From Caballeronia arationis (GTDB taxonomy: Bacteria > Pseudomonadota > Gammaproteobacteria > Burkholderiales > Burkholderiaceae): a stretch of 56,402 nt of DNA. Position 1 is the stretch's first letter, and each line of letters begins with the position of its first letter. The stretch lies in NCBI RefSeq assembly GCF_001544975.2, contig NZ_FCOG02000040.1:1-56402 (forward strand), given 5' to 3'. This document shows positions 32,908-42,188 of this stretch, one piece after another. The notes under the pieces are model-generated. The model searched no databases, had not been told where the DNA came from, and saw only the letters and a program-made list of their open reading frames with translations. A program made the position numbers and the translations under genes.

Positions 32908-35682
32908 TCATTCGCTTTCAATGCCGAGACGCTTTTTCATCGCGACGGTCGGGCGCTGGCGCTTCTTGCCATAGCCGGCCCACGGATCCGCGCGAAGCGA
33001 GTCGAGTCGCTCGCGCACGTTGCCGATGTTCCACTGGTCGCCGCTTTTCACATCGTCGAGTTCGTTCCAGTCGATCGTCACCGATGCGCCCATGCCCGGC
33101 CGCGCACGCAGCGAAAACGCGGCCACCGTGCTGGAGCCGCGGTTGTTGCGCAGATAGTCGATGAAGATCTTGCCCTTCCTGTTCTGCATGCCCATCTTCG
33201 CGGAGAAGAGCTTCGGCAGCGTGTTCGCCATGTGCTGTGCGACCGCCTGCGAGAAGCCCTTCACCTCGTCCCAGCCCGCCTGCTTCGCAATCGGCACGAC
33301 CACATGCAGGCCTTTCCCGCCGCTCGTCTTGCAGAACGCCTCGAGCCCGAGTTCCTCGAGCAGTTCCCTCGTCAGCCGCGCAGCCTCGGTCATGCGCTCC
33401 CAGCCGACGCCCTCGCCCGGGTCGAGATCGAACACCATGCGGTCGGGCTTCTCGATCGACGATGCGAGCGCGTTCCACGTGTGCAATTCCACCGTGCCCA
33501 TCTGCGCGGTACCGACGAGCGCGCCGGCCGATTCGATCGTGAGGAGCGGCGGGTGTCCCGGATCGATGCCCTCATGCTGCGTGATATGCGGGATCGCAAG
33601 CCGGGCGCTGTGCTTCTGGAAAAACAGTTCGCCGCCGATATCCTCGGGCGCGCGCACGAGCGACACCGGGCGATCGCGCAGATGCGGCAGCATCCAGTCG
33701 GCGACCGACTCGTAGTAATTCACTACATCGATCTTGCGGATGCCCGCCGACTTGTCGATCACGCGTTCGGGATGGCTGATCTTCACGCCGGCGACGAGGC
33801 TCGCGTCCTTCGACGACGATGCTTTCTTCGCGGCGGCTTTCTTAACGGCGGTTTTCTTGACTGCGGCCTTTCTCGCCGGCTTCGCCGTCTCTTCTGCAGC
33901 CTGCGCTTCGACCTGCCCGGCCGGTTTCGGCTCTTCCCTGACGATCTGCCGCGCCGGCTTGTCGTTGCGCAGGCTCACGAACGATGCTTGCCTCACGATG
34001 CGCTCCTTGGTCCATTCAGCGAAATTGCACTCCGCGACGAGCTCGGGCTTCACCCAATGCACGCGCGTGCGGCTCCTTTCCACGGGCTCGCGCGCGAAAG
34101 GCATCTTGCCGGTCTCGCGCTTGTCGAGTTCCTTCTTGATGTCGCGCAGCATCGACTGGTCGAAGCCGCTGCCGACGCGCCCCGCGTACTGCAGCTTGCC
34201 TTGCGAATCATGGACGCCGAGCAGGAGCGCCCCGAAGTGGCCGCGGCTGCCCGACGGCTCCGAGTACCCGCCGATCACAAACTCCTGGCGGCGCCGGCAC
34301 TTGAGCTTGATCCACGCGCTGCTGCGGCCCGACACATACGTGCTGTCGATGCGCTTGCCGATGATGCCTTCGAGCGCCATGTCGCACGCGCTCTTCAGCA
34401 GGTCGTCGGGCTTGAACGCGAAGTCGTCCGAGAAGCGCAACGCGGGATCGTCGACGGGTTCGATGAGCGCCTTCAGGATCGCGCGCCGCTGCACCAGCGG
34501 CACCTGACGCAGGTCATAGCCGTTCAGGAACGGGACGTCGAACCAATACACGACGATATCCTGCGGACGCCCCGCATCGAATGCGTTCTGCAGCGCCTGG
34601 AAGTCCGGCAGGCCGCGATCGTCAAGCACGACGGCTTCTCCGTCGAGCCAGCCGCTGTCGATTTCCAGTTGTTCGAGCGCCGTCACCTGCCGGCTGAATT
34701 TCGCGGTCCAGTCGTTGCCGTTGCGTGTCCAGACCTGCACGCCGCCCGACGACGCCGACCGGTCGATGCGCGCAAGCACGCGATAGCCGTCGAACTTGAT
34801 CTCGTAGGACCAGTTGCCGCCGGGCGGCGCGGCATCGACGAGCGTCGCGAGCTGCGGCTTGAGGGTCGCGGGCAACTTCGTCTTGACCGCACCCTCGACC
34901 GACGGCTCGTGTGCGAGCGTGCGGAGCGACTCGGCATTGCGATTCGCGACGATGTCGGGACGGTCTTCCTTCGTCGGTTTCTTCGACGCTTTCGATGCGC
35001 TCTTCCTGGCTGGCGCCTTGCGTTCAGTACGCCCGATGATTTCGCCTTTCCTGTTGCGCGCGCCGAGCGAGTCGGTCAGCACGCTGCCGGGCTTCTTCAA
35101 GAGGATGTCGTAGTCGGCTTCGGCGCGCGCATCTTCGTCGCGTTCCTTGATGAGAAGCCACTGCTCCTTGTCGCCGTTGCCGCGCATGTGGCTGCGCACG
35201 AGCGTCCATCCGCCATGCAGCTTTTCGCCGTCGAGCCTGAACTTGAGTTTGCCCTTCTCGTAGGATTCGATCGCTTCGCGGATGGTGCCCGATTGCGGTT
35301 CCCACGTTCCGCGATCCCATACGATCACGCTGCCCGCGCCGTAGTTGCCCTCGGGAATCTCGCCTTCGAAGGAGCCGTAGTCGAGCGGATGATCCTCGAC
35401 ATGCACCGCAAGCCGCTTCACCGACGGATCGAGGCTCGGTCCCTTCGGCACGGCCCACGATCTGAGCGTGCCGTCGAGTTCGAGGCGAAAGTCGTAATGC
35501 AGCCGCCGCGCGTCGTGCTCCTGGATCACGAACGACAGCGCTTTCGACCGTGCGGGCGCCTTCTTCGCGGCGGCCTTCCTTGCGGCGGCCTTTTTCGTCG
35601 CCGGCTTGCCCGTGCTGCCCGACGGCTCGGGCGTTGCGTCGAAGCGGCGCTTGCGCTGGTAAGTGTCGAGTTTTCCGGGCAT
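32908..35682 (-). CDS. ligD: ATP-dependent DNA ligase LigD (phosphoesterase-ligase-polymerase)
   Basis: 924-aa multi-domain NHEJ enzyme. The 3'-phosphoesterase lies at about 45-200 (HDARRLHYDFRLE). The ligase follows with the adenylation lysine in YEIKFDGYR and the later KLKCRRRQEFVIGGY. The primase-polymerase is C-terminal (FDLDPGEGVGWE, SGGKGLHVVVPI). Lys/Ala-rich, histone-like linkers separate the domains. Order PE-LIG-POL is common in Burkholderia, whereas Pseudomonas and Mycobacterium differ in order or linkers. ATG 35682 is chosen because the longer frame overlaps the ku gene. It acts with Ku to rejoin double-strand breaks. Confidence 0.92.
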   Translation of the reverse strand: MPGKLDTYQRKRRFDATPEPSGSTGKPATKKAAARKAAAKKAPARSKALSFVIQEHDARRLHYDFRLELDGTLRSWAVPKGPSLDPSVKRLAVHVEDHPLDYGSFEGEIPEGNYGAGSVIVWDRGTWEPQSGTIREAIESYEKGKLKFRLDGEKLHGGWTLVRSHMRGNGDKEQWLLIKERDEDARAEADYDILLKKPGSVLTDSLGARNRKGEIIGRTERKAPARKSASKASKKPTKEDRPDIVANRNAESLRTLAHEPSVEGAVKTKLPATLKPQLATLVDAAPPGGNWSYEIKFDGYRVLARIDRSASSGGVQVWTRNGNDWTAKFSRQVTALEQLEIDSGWLDGEAVVLDDRGLPDFQALQNAFDAGRPQDIVVYWFDVPFLNGYDLRQVPLVQRRAILKALIEPVDDPALRFSDDFAFKPDDLLKSACDMALEGIIGKRIDSTYVSGRSSAWIKLKCRRRQEFVIGGYSEPSGSRGHFGALLLGVHDSQGKLQYAGRVGSGFDQSMLRDIKKELDKRETGKMPFAREPVERSRTRVHWVKPELVAECNFAEWTKERIVRQASFVSLRNDKPARQIVREEPKPAGQVEAQAAEETAKPARKAAVKKTAVKKAAAKKASSSKDASLVAGVKISHPERVIDKSAGIRKIDVVNYYESVADWMLPHLRDRPVSLVRAPEDIGGELFFQKHSARLAIPHITQHEGIDPGHPPLLTIESAGALVGTAQMGTVELHTWNALASSIEKPDRMVFDLDPGEGVGWERMTEAARLTRELLEELGLEAFCKTSGGKGLHVVVPIAKQAGWDEVKGFSQAVAQHMANTLPKLFSAKMGMQNRKGKIFIDYLRNNRGSSTVAAFSLRARPGMGASVTIDWNELDDVKSGDQWNIGNVRERLDSLRADPWAGYGKKRQRPTVAMKKRLGIESE

Positions 35683-35728
35683 CGCAGTCGTGTGCTTTCG
35701 TTCTTCCGGGATAGTGAGCGCGCGGCGT

Positions 35729-36640
35729 TCAGGCGCGCTTGCGGCGCGTCGTCTTGCGGGCGGGACGCGCGGGCGCTTCCTCGCCGCTTTCGTCGTTGCC
35801 CTCGCCTTCGCCTTCATCGGCCGCGGCGCCGCGCTTTGCGGGCTTGCCCTTCTTCAGGCTGCGCTTGAGCAGTTCCGACAGGTCGAGAATATCGGCCGAC
35901 GATTTACGCTCGCCCGATTCCTCGACTTCCGCGACTTCGGTCGTCTTGCCCTCGCTTACCTTCTTGTCGACGAGCGCCATGATGTCGTCGCGGAACGTGT
36001 CGTGATACTTCGCGGGATCCCACGTATCGCTCATGTCCTCGATGAGGCGCTTCGCCATCTCCAGTTCCTTCGGCGTAACACCGGCCTTCTTGGTGTCCTC
36101 GTCGGGAAACTTGAACTGGCTGAAGTCACGCACTTCGTCGGCCCAGCGCAGCGTCTCGAGCGCGAGCGCGGGACCGACCGGAATCAGCGCTGCCAGATGC
36201 TGCTTGTTGTGCAGCACGACGCTCGCGATGCCGATCTTGCCGCTGTCCTTGAGCGCATCGCGCAAGAGCGCGTAGACCTTTTCGCCCTTGCGGTCGGGCG
36301 CGAGGTAATACGGCGTGTCGAGCGAGAGGAACGAGATGTCGGGGGCATCGATGAAGGCGAGGATATCGACCGTCTGCGTCGACTCGGGATTCGCCGAGCG
36401 GATCTCGGCGTCGCTCATCACGACGTACTTGCCCTTTTCATACTCGAAGCCGCGCACGATGTTGTCGCGTGTGACTTCCTTGCCGGTGTTCTTGTTGATC
36501 TGCTTGTAGCCGATGGGGTCCATCGAACGCTTGTCGAGCAGATTGAAGCCAACCTTCTCCGACTGCGTCGCCGGATAGAGTTGCACGGGCACGTGGACCA
36601 GCCCGAAGCTGATCGCGCCTTTCCAGATCATGTGCGGCAT
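35729..36640 (-). CDS. ku: Ku homodimer protein of non-homologous end joining
   Basis: 303-aa bacterial Ku. The core (MIWKGAISFGLVHVPVQLYPATQSEKVGFNLLDK..., through ELEMAKRLIEDMSDTWDPAKYHD) is followed by a Lys/Glu-rich tail ending in KTTRRKRA, which in other Ku proteins aids DNA threading. It binds DNA ends and recruits LigD, encoded 46 bp downstream. GAGGAA precedes ATG 36640. The extended frame to 36877 is not Ku-like. The gap 36641-37034 upstream holds no gene I can support. Confidence 0.93.
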   Translation of the reverse strand: MPHMIWKGAISFGLVHVPVQLYPATQSEKVGFNLLDKRSMDPIGYKQINKNTGKEVTRDNIVRGFEYEKGKYVVMSDAEIRSANPESTQTVDILAFIDAPDISFLSLDTPYYLAPDRKGEKVYALLRDALKDSGKIGIASVVLHNKQHLAALIPVGPALALETLRWADEVRDFSQFKFPDEDTKKAGVTPKELEMAKRLIEDMSDTWDPAKYHDTFRDDIMALVDKKVSEGKTTEVAEVEESGERKSSADILDLSELLKRSLKKGKPAKRGAAADEGEGEGNDESGEEAPARPARKTTRRKRA

Positions 36641-36941
36641 CGCGATTCCTCGCTCGAACCTGAGTCGGTGCGCGTTGTGGTTGAGAAGCTTGCGGTCTCG
36701 CGTCGTCTCGAAGGCGGCGCTCACCGACGGCCCGCAGGAAACATGCCAGACGCCGGTCTGCGTGGGCTTTGCGGCAGGCGCGGCGCCCGCAACGCGGATA
36801 TGGCGGGCTGCGGTCGCGATCGCGCAGCGGCGAGCGGAGCCGGGCTGTAAGGATTGCCGTGGAGAGGCATTTTTCACCGGATCGGAAATCGGCGATGACG
36901 GTAGGCCTGGGCCCTGAAGGCGGCTTTAAAAAGATAGTTGA

Positions 36942-36955
36942 GGCACACGCGTGCC
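36942..36955 (-). terminator. Weak hairpin after the secreted-protein gene
   Basis: GGCAC/GTGCC stem with a 4-base loop, about 80 bp past the stop of the leftward secreted-protein gene, followed on that strand by a CTTTTT run after about 9 bases. Possible intrinsic terminator; modest stem. Confidence 0.3.
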
Positions 36956-37034
36956 GAGGCGCGGCGGGCCAGCGACTTGACCGTTAGTTGCGAAATAAGA
37001 TCGGAGCGATACTCGCGCATCGCCCATCGAACCG

Positions 37035-37607
37035 CTATTTCCGCGTAGCACTCACCGTGAGTTGAGTGCCATCGCTCAGCGTGACAGTCTTCGACCCACC
37101 CGTTGTCGGCATCGTAAAGCGCACGATCTGGCTCAGGCGCTGCTCGACGGGGCATTGCAGCGCCTTCCCGTTCACCATCACCTTGCTCGTGCCGCTTGGC
37201 GCGCGCGCCTGGAAACTGAGCTGGACGTTGGCCGAGCCGTTTTCCGCGACCACCGATGCAAACCGGATCTGCACCTGCTTGACCGCCGCGCCTTCCGCAT
37301 TGCGCGCAAGGCTCGAAGCGCCGGGACAGTCGTCGGGAACCGCCTGCGCCCCGCCGGGCGCGGCGCTTTGCCAGGTGAAGTCGTCGGTCTGGCCCGAGCG
37401 GATGGTGCGCGTCTCCTGCTGGTTGCCGTAGGTCTTCGACGTCATCTTGACCGTGTACTTGATCGGTCCGTCATTGGCCGCGCCCTCCTGGACCTTGATG
37501 CCGGGCGTCGCGTGGGCCGCCGGCGCGATGGAAACGATGAGCGCCGCGCCGAGCGCGAGCGCCGAGATACCGGCTCGAAAGCGACAGACGTTCAGACGAC
37601 GGTTCAT
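37035..37607 (-). CDS. Secreted/periplasmic protein of unknown function
   Basis: 190-aa product with a clear signal peptide (RFRAGISALALGAALIVSIAPAAHA, cleavage after about residue 33). Beta-rich mature sequence follows, with two well-separated cysteines (DDCPGASS, ALQCPVEQ) that could form a disulfide. GGAGGTG precedes the ATG. I do not recognise the family with certainty; it resembles Burkholderia-restricted periplasmic proteins. No partner gene is adjacent: 158 bp separate it from the oxidoreductase gene upstream. Confidence 0.7.
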   Translation of the reverse strand: MNRRLNVCRFRAGISALALGAALIVSIAPAAHATPGIKVQEGAANDGPIKYTVKMTSKTYGNQQETRTIRSGQTDDFTWQSAAPGGAQAVPDDCPGASSLARNAEGAAVKQVQIRFASVVAENGSANVQLSFQARAPSGTSKVMVNGKALQCPVEQRLSQIVRFTMPTTGGSKTVTLSDGTQLTVSATRK

Positions 37608-37765
37608 GCCGGCACCTCCGATGTGCTCGTCACGCGAGACGAGGCAGACGCGGTGCGCGCTTGCCGGGGTTTCGCGTGAGCCGATCCAGTCTAGCGCGGC
37701 GCACGTCCGGCGGGCTTAGGGAAAACCCGCGCGCGCGCCGGCCTCGTCCCGTCGATCGACCTCGT

Positions 37766-38782
37766 TCAGAAGCCCGTCAAAACCAGCTTGCCGATCGCGC
37801 GGCCTTCCTCCAGCAGCCGGTGCGCCTCGCGCAGGTTCGCCGCGTCGATCCGGCCGAGGTCGCGGCCGAGCGTCGTCGTGAGCGTGCCTGCGTCGATCAG
37901 TCGCGCCACTTCGGAGAGCAGCTTGTGCTGCTCGATCATGTCCGGCGTGCCGAACATCGAGCGCGTAAACATGAACTCCCAATGAAAAGCGGCGCTCTTC
38001 GCCTTCAGAAGGCCGATGTCGAGCGGCCCGCTGTTCTCGACGATCGAGCAGATTCCGCCCTGCGGCTTGATGACTTCCGCCGCGGCAGGGAAATGCTTGT
38101 CGGTGTCGTTGAAGATCAGCACATAGTCGACCTGGGCGAAGCCGGCCGCCTTGAGCTGCTTCGGGAGGTCGTCGAAATGGTTGACGATGTGGTCTGCGCC
38201 GAGCTCCGTCGCCCATTTCGCCGACTCGGGCCGCGATGCAGTCGCGATCACGTTCAGCTTCGCGACCTTCTTCGCGAGCTGGATGCCGATCGATCCGACG
38301 CCGCCCGCGCCGCCGATGATCAGCACCGACTTGCCCTCGTCCGCGCCTGCGGGCGACACGCCGAGCCGCTCGAAAAGCGCTTCCCACGCGGTGATGGTCG
38401 TGAGCGGGAGAGCCGCCGCGTGCGTGAAGTCGAGCGATTTCGGCTTCGCGCCGACGATCCGCTCGTCGACCAGATGAAACTCGCTGTTCGCGCCCTGCCG
38501 CGTGATGCTGCCGGCGTAGTAGACAGCGTCGCCGGGCCTGAAGAGCGTTGCGTCGGGACCGACCGCTTCAACGATGCCCGCCGCGTCCCAGCCGAGCACG
38601 CGCGGCGTTTCCTCGACCTTGTCCTTCGGCGCGCGGACCTTGGTATCGACCGGGTTGACCGCGATCGCCTCGATCTTCACGAGCAGGTCGCGGCCGGTGG
38701 GCACGGGTTTGTCGAGTTCGATGTCGATCAGGGCTTGCGGATCGGAGATCGGAAGGTAACGGGTCAGGCCGATGGCTTTCAT
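37766..38782 (-). CDS. Zinc-type alcohol dehydrogenase-like/quinone oxidoreductase family protein
   Basis: 338-aa medium-chain dehydrogenase/reductase. The N-terminal GroES-like domain has VLGWDAAGIVEAVG but lacks the catalytic zinc cysteine cluster. The Rossmann domain has GGAGGVGSIGIQLAKK for NADPH. It is closest in look to the YhdH/ZADH2-type enone and quinone reductases. It is divergent from a LysR-family gene, which probably controls it. The substrate is unknown, likely an electrophilic carbonyl. Confidence 0.85.
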   Translation of the reverse strand: MKAIGLTRYLPISDPQALIDIELDKPVPTGRDLLVKIEAIAVNPVDTKVRAPKDKVEETPRVLGWDAAGIVEAVGPDATLFRPGDAVYYAGSITRQGANSEFHLVDERIVGAKPKSLDFTHAAALPLTTITAWEALFERLGVSPAGADEGKSVLIIGGAGGVGSIGIQLAKKVAKLNVIATASRPESAKWATELGADHIVNHFDDLPKQLKAAGFAQVDYVLIFNDTDKHFPAAAEVIKPQGGICSIVENSGPLDIGLLKAKSAAFHWEFMFTRSMFGTPDMIEQHKLLSEVARLIDAGTLTTTLGRDLGRIDAANLREAHRLLEEGRAIGKLVLTGF

Positions 38783-38863
38783 GGTGGCTCCTTCAATGAA
38801 CGTGCGATGGTTTGCAATGCGTGGACCCGATGCTAGGCCGATCTGTCTTCGCTGAAAACGGTC

Positions 38864-38882
38864 ATAATCGCTGAAACATTAT
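38864..38882. promoter_or_regulatory. Candidate LysR-type operator
   Basis: ATAAT (38864-38868) and ATTAT (38878-38882) form an inverted repeat spaced by 9 bases, the T-N11-A layout of LTTR sites. It lies in the 116-bp divergent gap, 16 bp before the regulator ATG. A direct repeat TCGCTGAAA (38849-38857 and 38868-38876) overlaps it. Confidence 0.45.
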
Positions 38883-38898
38883 TCGGCAAAACAAGAGA

Positions 38899-39855
38899 AT
38901 GGCTTCCGACATTTCATTCGACGACTCGGCGCGCGGCCGCCTCGATCTGCTCGACGTCGCCTTGTTCGTGCGCGCGGCGGCGCTTTCGAACGTGTCGTCG
39001 GCGGGACGCGAATTCGGTCTGTCCGCGGCGGCGGCGAGCGCGCGCCTCGCCGCGCTCGAACGCACGCTGGGCGCGCGGCTCCTGCATCGCACGACGCGCC
39101 GCGTCAGTGTCACGCAGGAAGGAGAGGTGTTCGCCGAACATGCCCGGCATCTGCTCGATGCCGCCGACGCCGCACGCGCCTCGGTTGGTCGGGCGCTCGC
39201 CGAGCCTCACGGGCGGCTGCGCGTGACGATGCCGTCCTCGCTCGGACGTCAGCACGTTTCGCCGCTGATTCCCGCGTTTCTGAAGCAGTACCCGGGCGTT
39301 TCCGTCGATTTGCGCCTGACCGACCAGCTCGTCGATCTGGTGGACGAGGGCATCGATCTCGCGATCCGCATCGGCGCGCTGAAGGATTCGACGCTCGTCG
39401 CGAGAAAGCTCGCGAGCAACCGGCGCGTGCTGTGCGCGTCGCCGGCTTATCTCGCGGCGCACGGCACGCCGCGCCATCCCGCCGACCTCGCGCAGCACGA
39501 ATGCGTGATTCTCGCGGACCAGCGCGACTGGGGATTCGTCACGCCAGCGGGCGTGATCGACGTGCGCGTGTCGGGGCGGCTCGTGACGGACAACGGCGAG
39601 GTAATTCGCGATGCGCTCGCGGCGGGTTTCGGCATCGGACTCAAGTCGACGTGGAGCGTCGCGCCGCTCATCGCGAGCGGCGAACTCGTGACCGTCCTGG
39701 ACGACTACCCGCTCGCCGAGACGGTCGCGATCTGGGCGGTGTATCCGAGCCGCGCCTTCGTGCCGCCGAAGACGAACGCGTTCATCGAGTTCCTCGCCGC
39801 GCGCTTCGGCGAACCGCCGTACTGGGACGTAGATCCGTCACGCGTGATGCGCTGA
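38899..39855 (+). CDS. LysR-family transcriptional regulator
   Basis: 318-aa LTTR of the CrgA/AaeR-like group. The N-terminal helix-turn-helix is at about residues 18-75 (LFVRAAALSNVSSAGREFGLSAAAASARLAALERTLGARLLHRTTRRVSVT), and the effector domain ends in YPSRAFVPPKTNAFIEFLAARF, typical of that group. It is divergent from the ADH-like gene and probably regulates it in response to a quinone or electrophile. The gap contains a fitting dyad. Confidence 0.87.
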   Translation: MASDISFDDSARGRLDLLDVALFVRAAALSNVSSAGREFGLSAAAASARLAALERTLGARLLHRTTRRVSVTQEGEVFAEHARHLLDAADAARASVGRALAEPHGRLRVTMPSSLGRQHVSPLIPAFLKQYPGVSVDLRLTDQLVDLVDEGIDLAIRIGALKDSTLVARKLASNRRVLCASPAYLAAHGTPRHPADLAQHECVILADQRDWGFVTPAGVIDVRVSGRLVTDNGEVIRDALAAGFGIGLKSTWSVAPLIASGELVTVLDDYPLAETVAIWAVYPSRAFVPPKTNAFIEFLAARFGEPPYWDVDPSRVMR

Positions 39856-39879
39856 AGTCGTGCGCCGAGTCGCTACGTT

Positions 39880-41097
39880 CTATTCGATCGCGACCGGCGC
39901 GCTGACGAAGCCGCGAAAGCGAGCCCGAGGCGCGCGCTCGGGCTCGCCGTTCATGCGATAGCGCGGAAACCTCGCGACGAACCGGCCGATCGCGATGCGC
40001 GCCTCCAGCCGCGCGAGCGACAAGCCGGCGCACTGGTGAATGCCGAAGCCGAACGCGAGATGCCGGTTGGGTTCGCGGGCGATATCGAAGCGCTCGGGCG
40101 AAGGAAACTGCTCCGGGTCGCGATTGGCCGCGCCGATGCACAGCGTCACAGGCGTGCCACGCGGCACCGGGATATCGCCTATGGCGGCATCCGCGACGGC
40201 GATCCGGTTGCCCAGCTGGTTCGAACTCTCGAAACGCAGGCACTCCTCGATTGCGCTTTCGATCAGCGCGGGTTCCCGTTGAAGCCGCTCGCGCTCGCCC
40301 GGCCACGCGGCGAAGAGCACGAGGCCGTTGCCGATCAGGTTCGTCGTCGTCTCGTGGCCCGCGTTCAGAATGAAGATGCAGTTGTGCAGCAGCTCCGCTT
40401 CGTCGAGCCGCTCGCCGTCTGCTTCGCCCAGGATCAGGCGCGTCAGCACGTCGTGCTGCGGATCGCCGGGAAGCGCGCGCCGGCGCGCCACCAGCACCCG
40501 CAGGTAATCGATGAACTCGCTCACCGCGCGATTTCCCCGCGCTTCCTGCTCCGCCGTGAGCGCGGGCTCAAGCGCCCCGAGAATCGCGAGCGACCATTCG
40601 CGCAGCGGACCGCGCTCGTCGTGCGGCACGTCGAGCAGATTGCCGATCACCTCGACCGGGATCGCCGAAGCGAAATCGTCGATCAGATCGAATCGCCCGC
40701 GCGCCTCGCCGCGATCGAGCAGGCCGCCGACGAGCCGGATCAGCCCCGGCTCCATCGCGGCGATCGCGCGCGCCGTGAGCGCGCCCGCGATCAGCCGGCG
40801 CACGCGCGTGTGGCGCGGCGCGTCGTTGAAGACGAGGCTCGTCGTGTGATGCGCGTAGAGCGGCGTCGAGACGCCGTATTTCGGGCCGAACTCGACGGTC
40901 TTGTCGGAGCTGAACGACTTCGCATCGCGATACACGGCCTGAACGTCGCGATAGCGCGTGAGGAACAGCGACCCGTCGGGCATGCGCCGCACGGGCTCGT
41001 GCGTGCGCAGCGCGTCGTACACGGGATAAGGGTTCGCATAGAATGATGCGTCGAGACGGCGCAGGTCGAAATCGCGTGCGAGGTCCGCTGGGTTCAT
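39880..41097 (-). CDS. Bacterial class I cytochrome P450
   Basis: 405-aa soluble P450. The heme-thiolate motif FGFGIHQCAG has Cys356, the I-helix motif is AGHETTT, and the K-helix ExxR is ECLR. It is of CYP107/CYP109-like length without a membrane anchor, so it needs separate ferredoxin partners, which are not nearby. The frame is open to 41157, but ATG 41097, with AAAGGAGATG just upstream, is the clear start. A copy of the two-hairpin repeat fills the leader, ending right before the Shine-Dalgarno. The substrate is unknown. Confidence 0.9.
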   Translation of the reverse strand: MNPADLARDFDLRRLDASFYANPYPVYDALRTHEPVRRMPDGSLFLTRYRDVQAVYRDAKSFSSDKTVEFGPKYGVSTPLYAHHTTSLVFNDAPRHTRVRRLIAGALTARAIAAMEPGLIRLVGGLLDRGEARGRFDLIDDFASAIPVEVIGNLLDVPHDERGPLREWSLAILGALEPALTAEQEARGNRAVSEFIDYLRVLVARRRALPGDPQHDVLTRLILGEADGERLDEAELLHNCIFILNAGHETTTNLIGNGLVLFAAWPGERERLQREPALIESAIEECLRFESSNQLGNRIAVADAAIGDIPVPRGTPVTLCIGAANRDPEQFPSPERFDIAREPNRHLAFGFGIHQCAGLSLARLEARIAIGRFVARFPRYRMNGEPERAPRARFRGFVSAPVAIE

Positions 41098-41110
41098 CTC
41101 ATCTCCTTTG

Positions 41111-41160
41111 TCGACCAGAGTCAGCGCTTCAGCGCTTACGCTGGTCCCATGCCACATGGT
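41111..41160 (-). repeat. Fifth copy of the two-hairpin repeat, in the P450 leader
   Basis: Read on the minus strand this segment matches the dkgB-side unit from TGTGGCATGGGACC to CTCTGGTCGA, with an intact long stem (GACCAG/CTGGTC and AGCGCT/AGCGCT). The first small hairpin is degenerate. The unit is followed by CAAAGGAG and the P450 ATG, exactly as the last unit of the array is followed by CACAGGAG and the dkgB ATG. Confidence 0.85.
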
Positions 41161-41265
41161 TGCGTTTATGTCTTTGGCGCATCATAGCGGCGCCCCGCGC
41201 GGGTGCGCCATCGGTCGGCACCATTACAATGGAGGCTTTCGCCCTTGCCCTTCTGTGCCGCGCCT

Positions 41266-42105
41266 ATGAACCTCGTCGTCCAAAGCCCTTCCCCGATAGC
41301 CGATTCGCATCTCCGGCCGCTCGCCGCCCTCGCCCGCTCGTCGGAGACCAGGCGCGCCGACGACACGCTCGTGCGCTTCATCGGCGCCGATCCGCTGCAG
41401 CGTCCCGACATCGATGCCTATTGCGGCACGCACCGCCTCGACTACGCGTTCGTCGCGCCAGACGCGCGCCTCGCGGACTTCGGCCTCGTCGCGATGGACA
41501 TGGATTCGACGCTGATCACGATCGAATGCATCGACGAAATCGCCGACTTCTGCGGACTGAAGGCGGAAGTCGCGGCGATCACGGAAGCATCGATGCGCGG
41601 CGAGATCAAGGATTTCAACGAGAGCCTCACGCGCCGCGTCGCGCTGTTGAAGGGACTCGACGCGAGTGCGCTGGAACGGGTCTACGAAGAGCGGCTGCAA
41701 CTGTCGCCGGGCGCGGAACGGATGCTCGCGAACGCGCGCGCCGCGGGACTGAAGACGCTGCTGGTCTCGGGCGGCTTCACGTTTTTCACCGAGAAGCTGA
41801 AGGCGCGGCTCGGCCTCGATTTCACGCGCGCGAACACGCTCGAAATCGTCGACGGGAAGCTGACGGGAAAAGTGACCGGCGAAATCGTCAACGCGGAGGT
41901 GAAGGCGCGCACGCTGCGCGAGACCTGCGCGCAGATCGGCATCGACCCGGCGCGCGCCATCGCGATGGGCGACGGCTCCAACGATCTCAAGATGATGGCG
42001 GAAGCGGGGCTGTCGGTGGCGTTTCGCGCGAAGCCGGTGGTGCGGGAAGCGGCGAGCGTCGCGTTCAACTTCGTGGGGCTGGACGGCCTGCTGCGTCTGT
42101 TCTGA
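41266..42105 (+). CDS. serB: Phosphoserine phosphatase
   Basis: 279-aa HAD-family phosphatase catalysing the last step of L-serine synthesis. The nucleophile motif is DMDST (Asp78, Asp80), motif II VSGGFTFF, then Lys in LTGKVTG and the Mg-binding GDGSNDLKMM. The N-terminal 70 residues form a short variable domain as in other beta-proteobacterial SerB. ATG 41266 is the family-like start, although the open frame extends to 41203. A strong bidirectional terminator separates it from convergent metC. Confidence 0.92.
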   Translation: MNLVVQSPSPIADSHLRPLAALARSSETRRADDTLVRFIGADPLQRPDIDAYCGTHRLDYAFVAPDARLADFGLVAMDMDSTLITIECIDEIADFCGLKAEVAAITEASMRGEIKDFNESLTRRVALLKGLDASALERVYEERLQLSPGAERMLANARAAGLKTLLVSGGFTFFTEKLKARLGLDFTRANTLEIVDGKLTGKVTGEIVNAEVKARTLRETCAQIGIDPARAIAMGDGSNDLKMMAEAGLSVAFRAKPVVREAASVAFNFVGLDGLLRLF

Positions 42106-42130
42106 GCGAATCTCGGCGATCAAAAAAGCG

Positions 42131-42163
42131 AGAGGCCGCTTTGCGTGACGCAAAGCGGCCTCT
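42131..42163. terminator. Bidirectional terminator between serB and metC
   Basis: Perfect 14-bp stem (42131-42144 with 42150-42163) and 5-base loop, with AAAAAA to its left, which becomes a T-run on the minus strand, and TTGTT to its right. It can end both convergent transcripts. Confidence 0.88.
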
Positions 42164-42188
42164 TGTTCGTGGTGCGGCTTGAAAAGCG

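Noticed and set aside
36874..37155. 93-aa frame overlapping the end of the secreted-protein gene
   Set aside because: Same-strand overlap with a gene that has a clear signal peptide; no ribosome site and no recognisable features.
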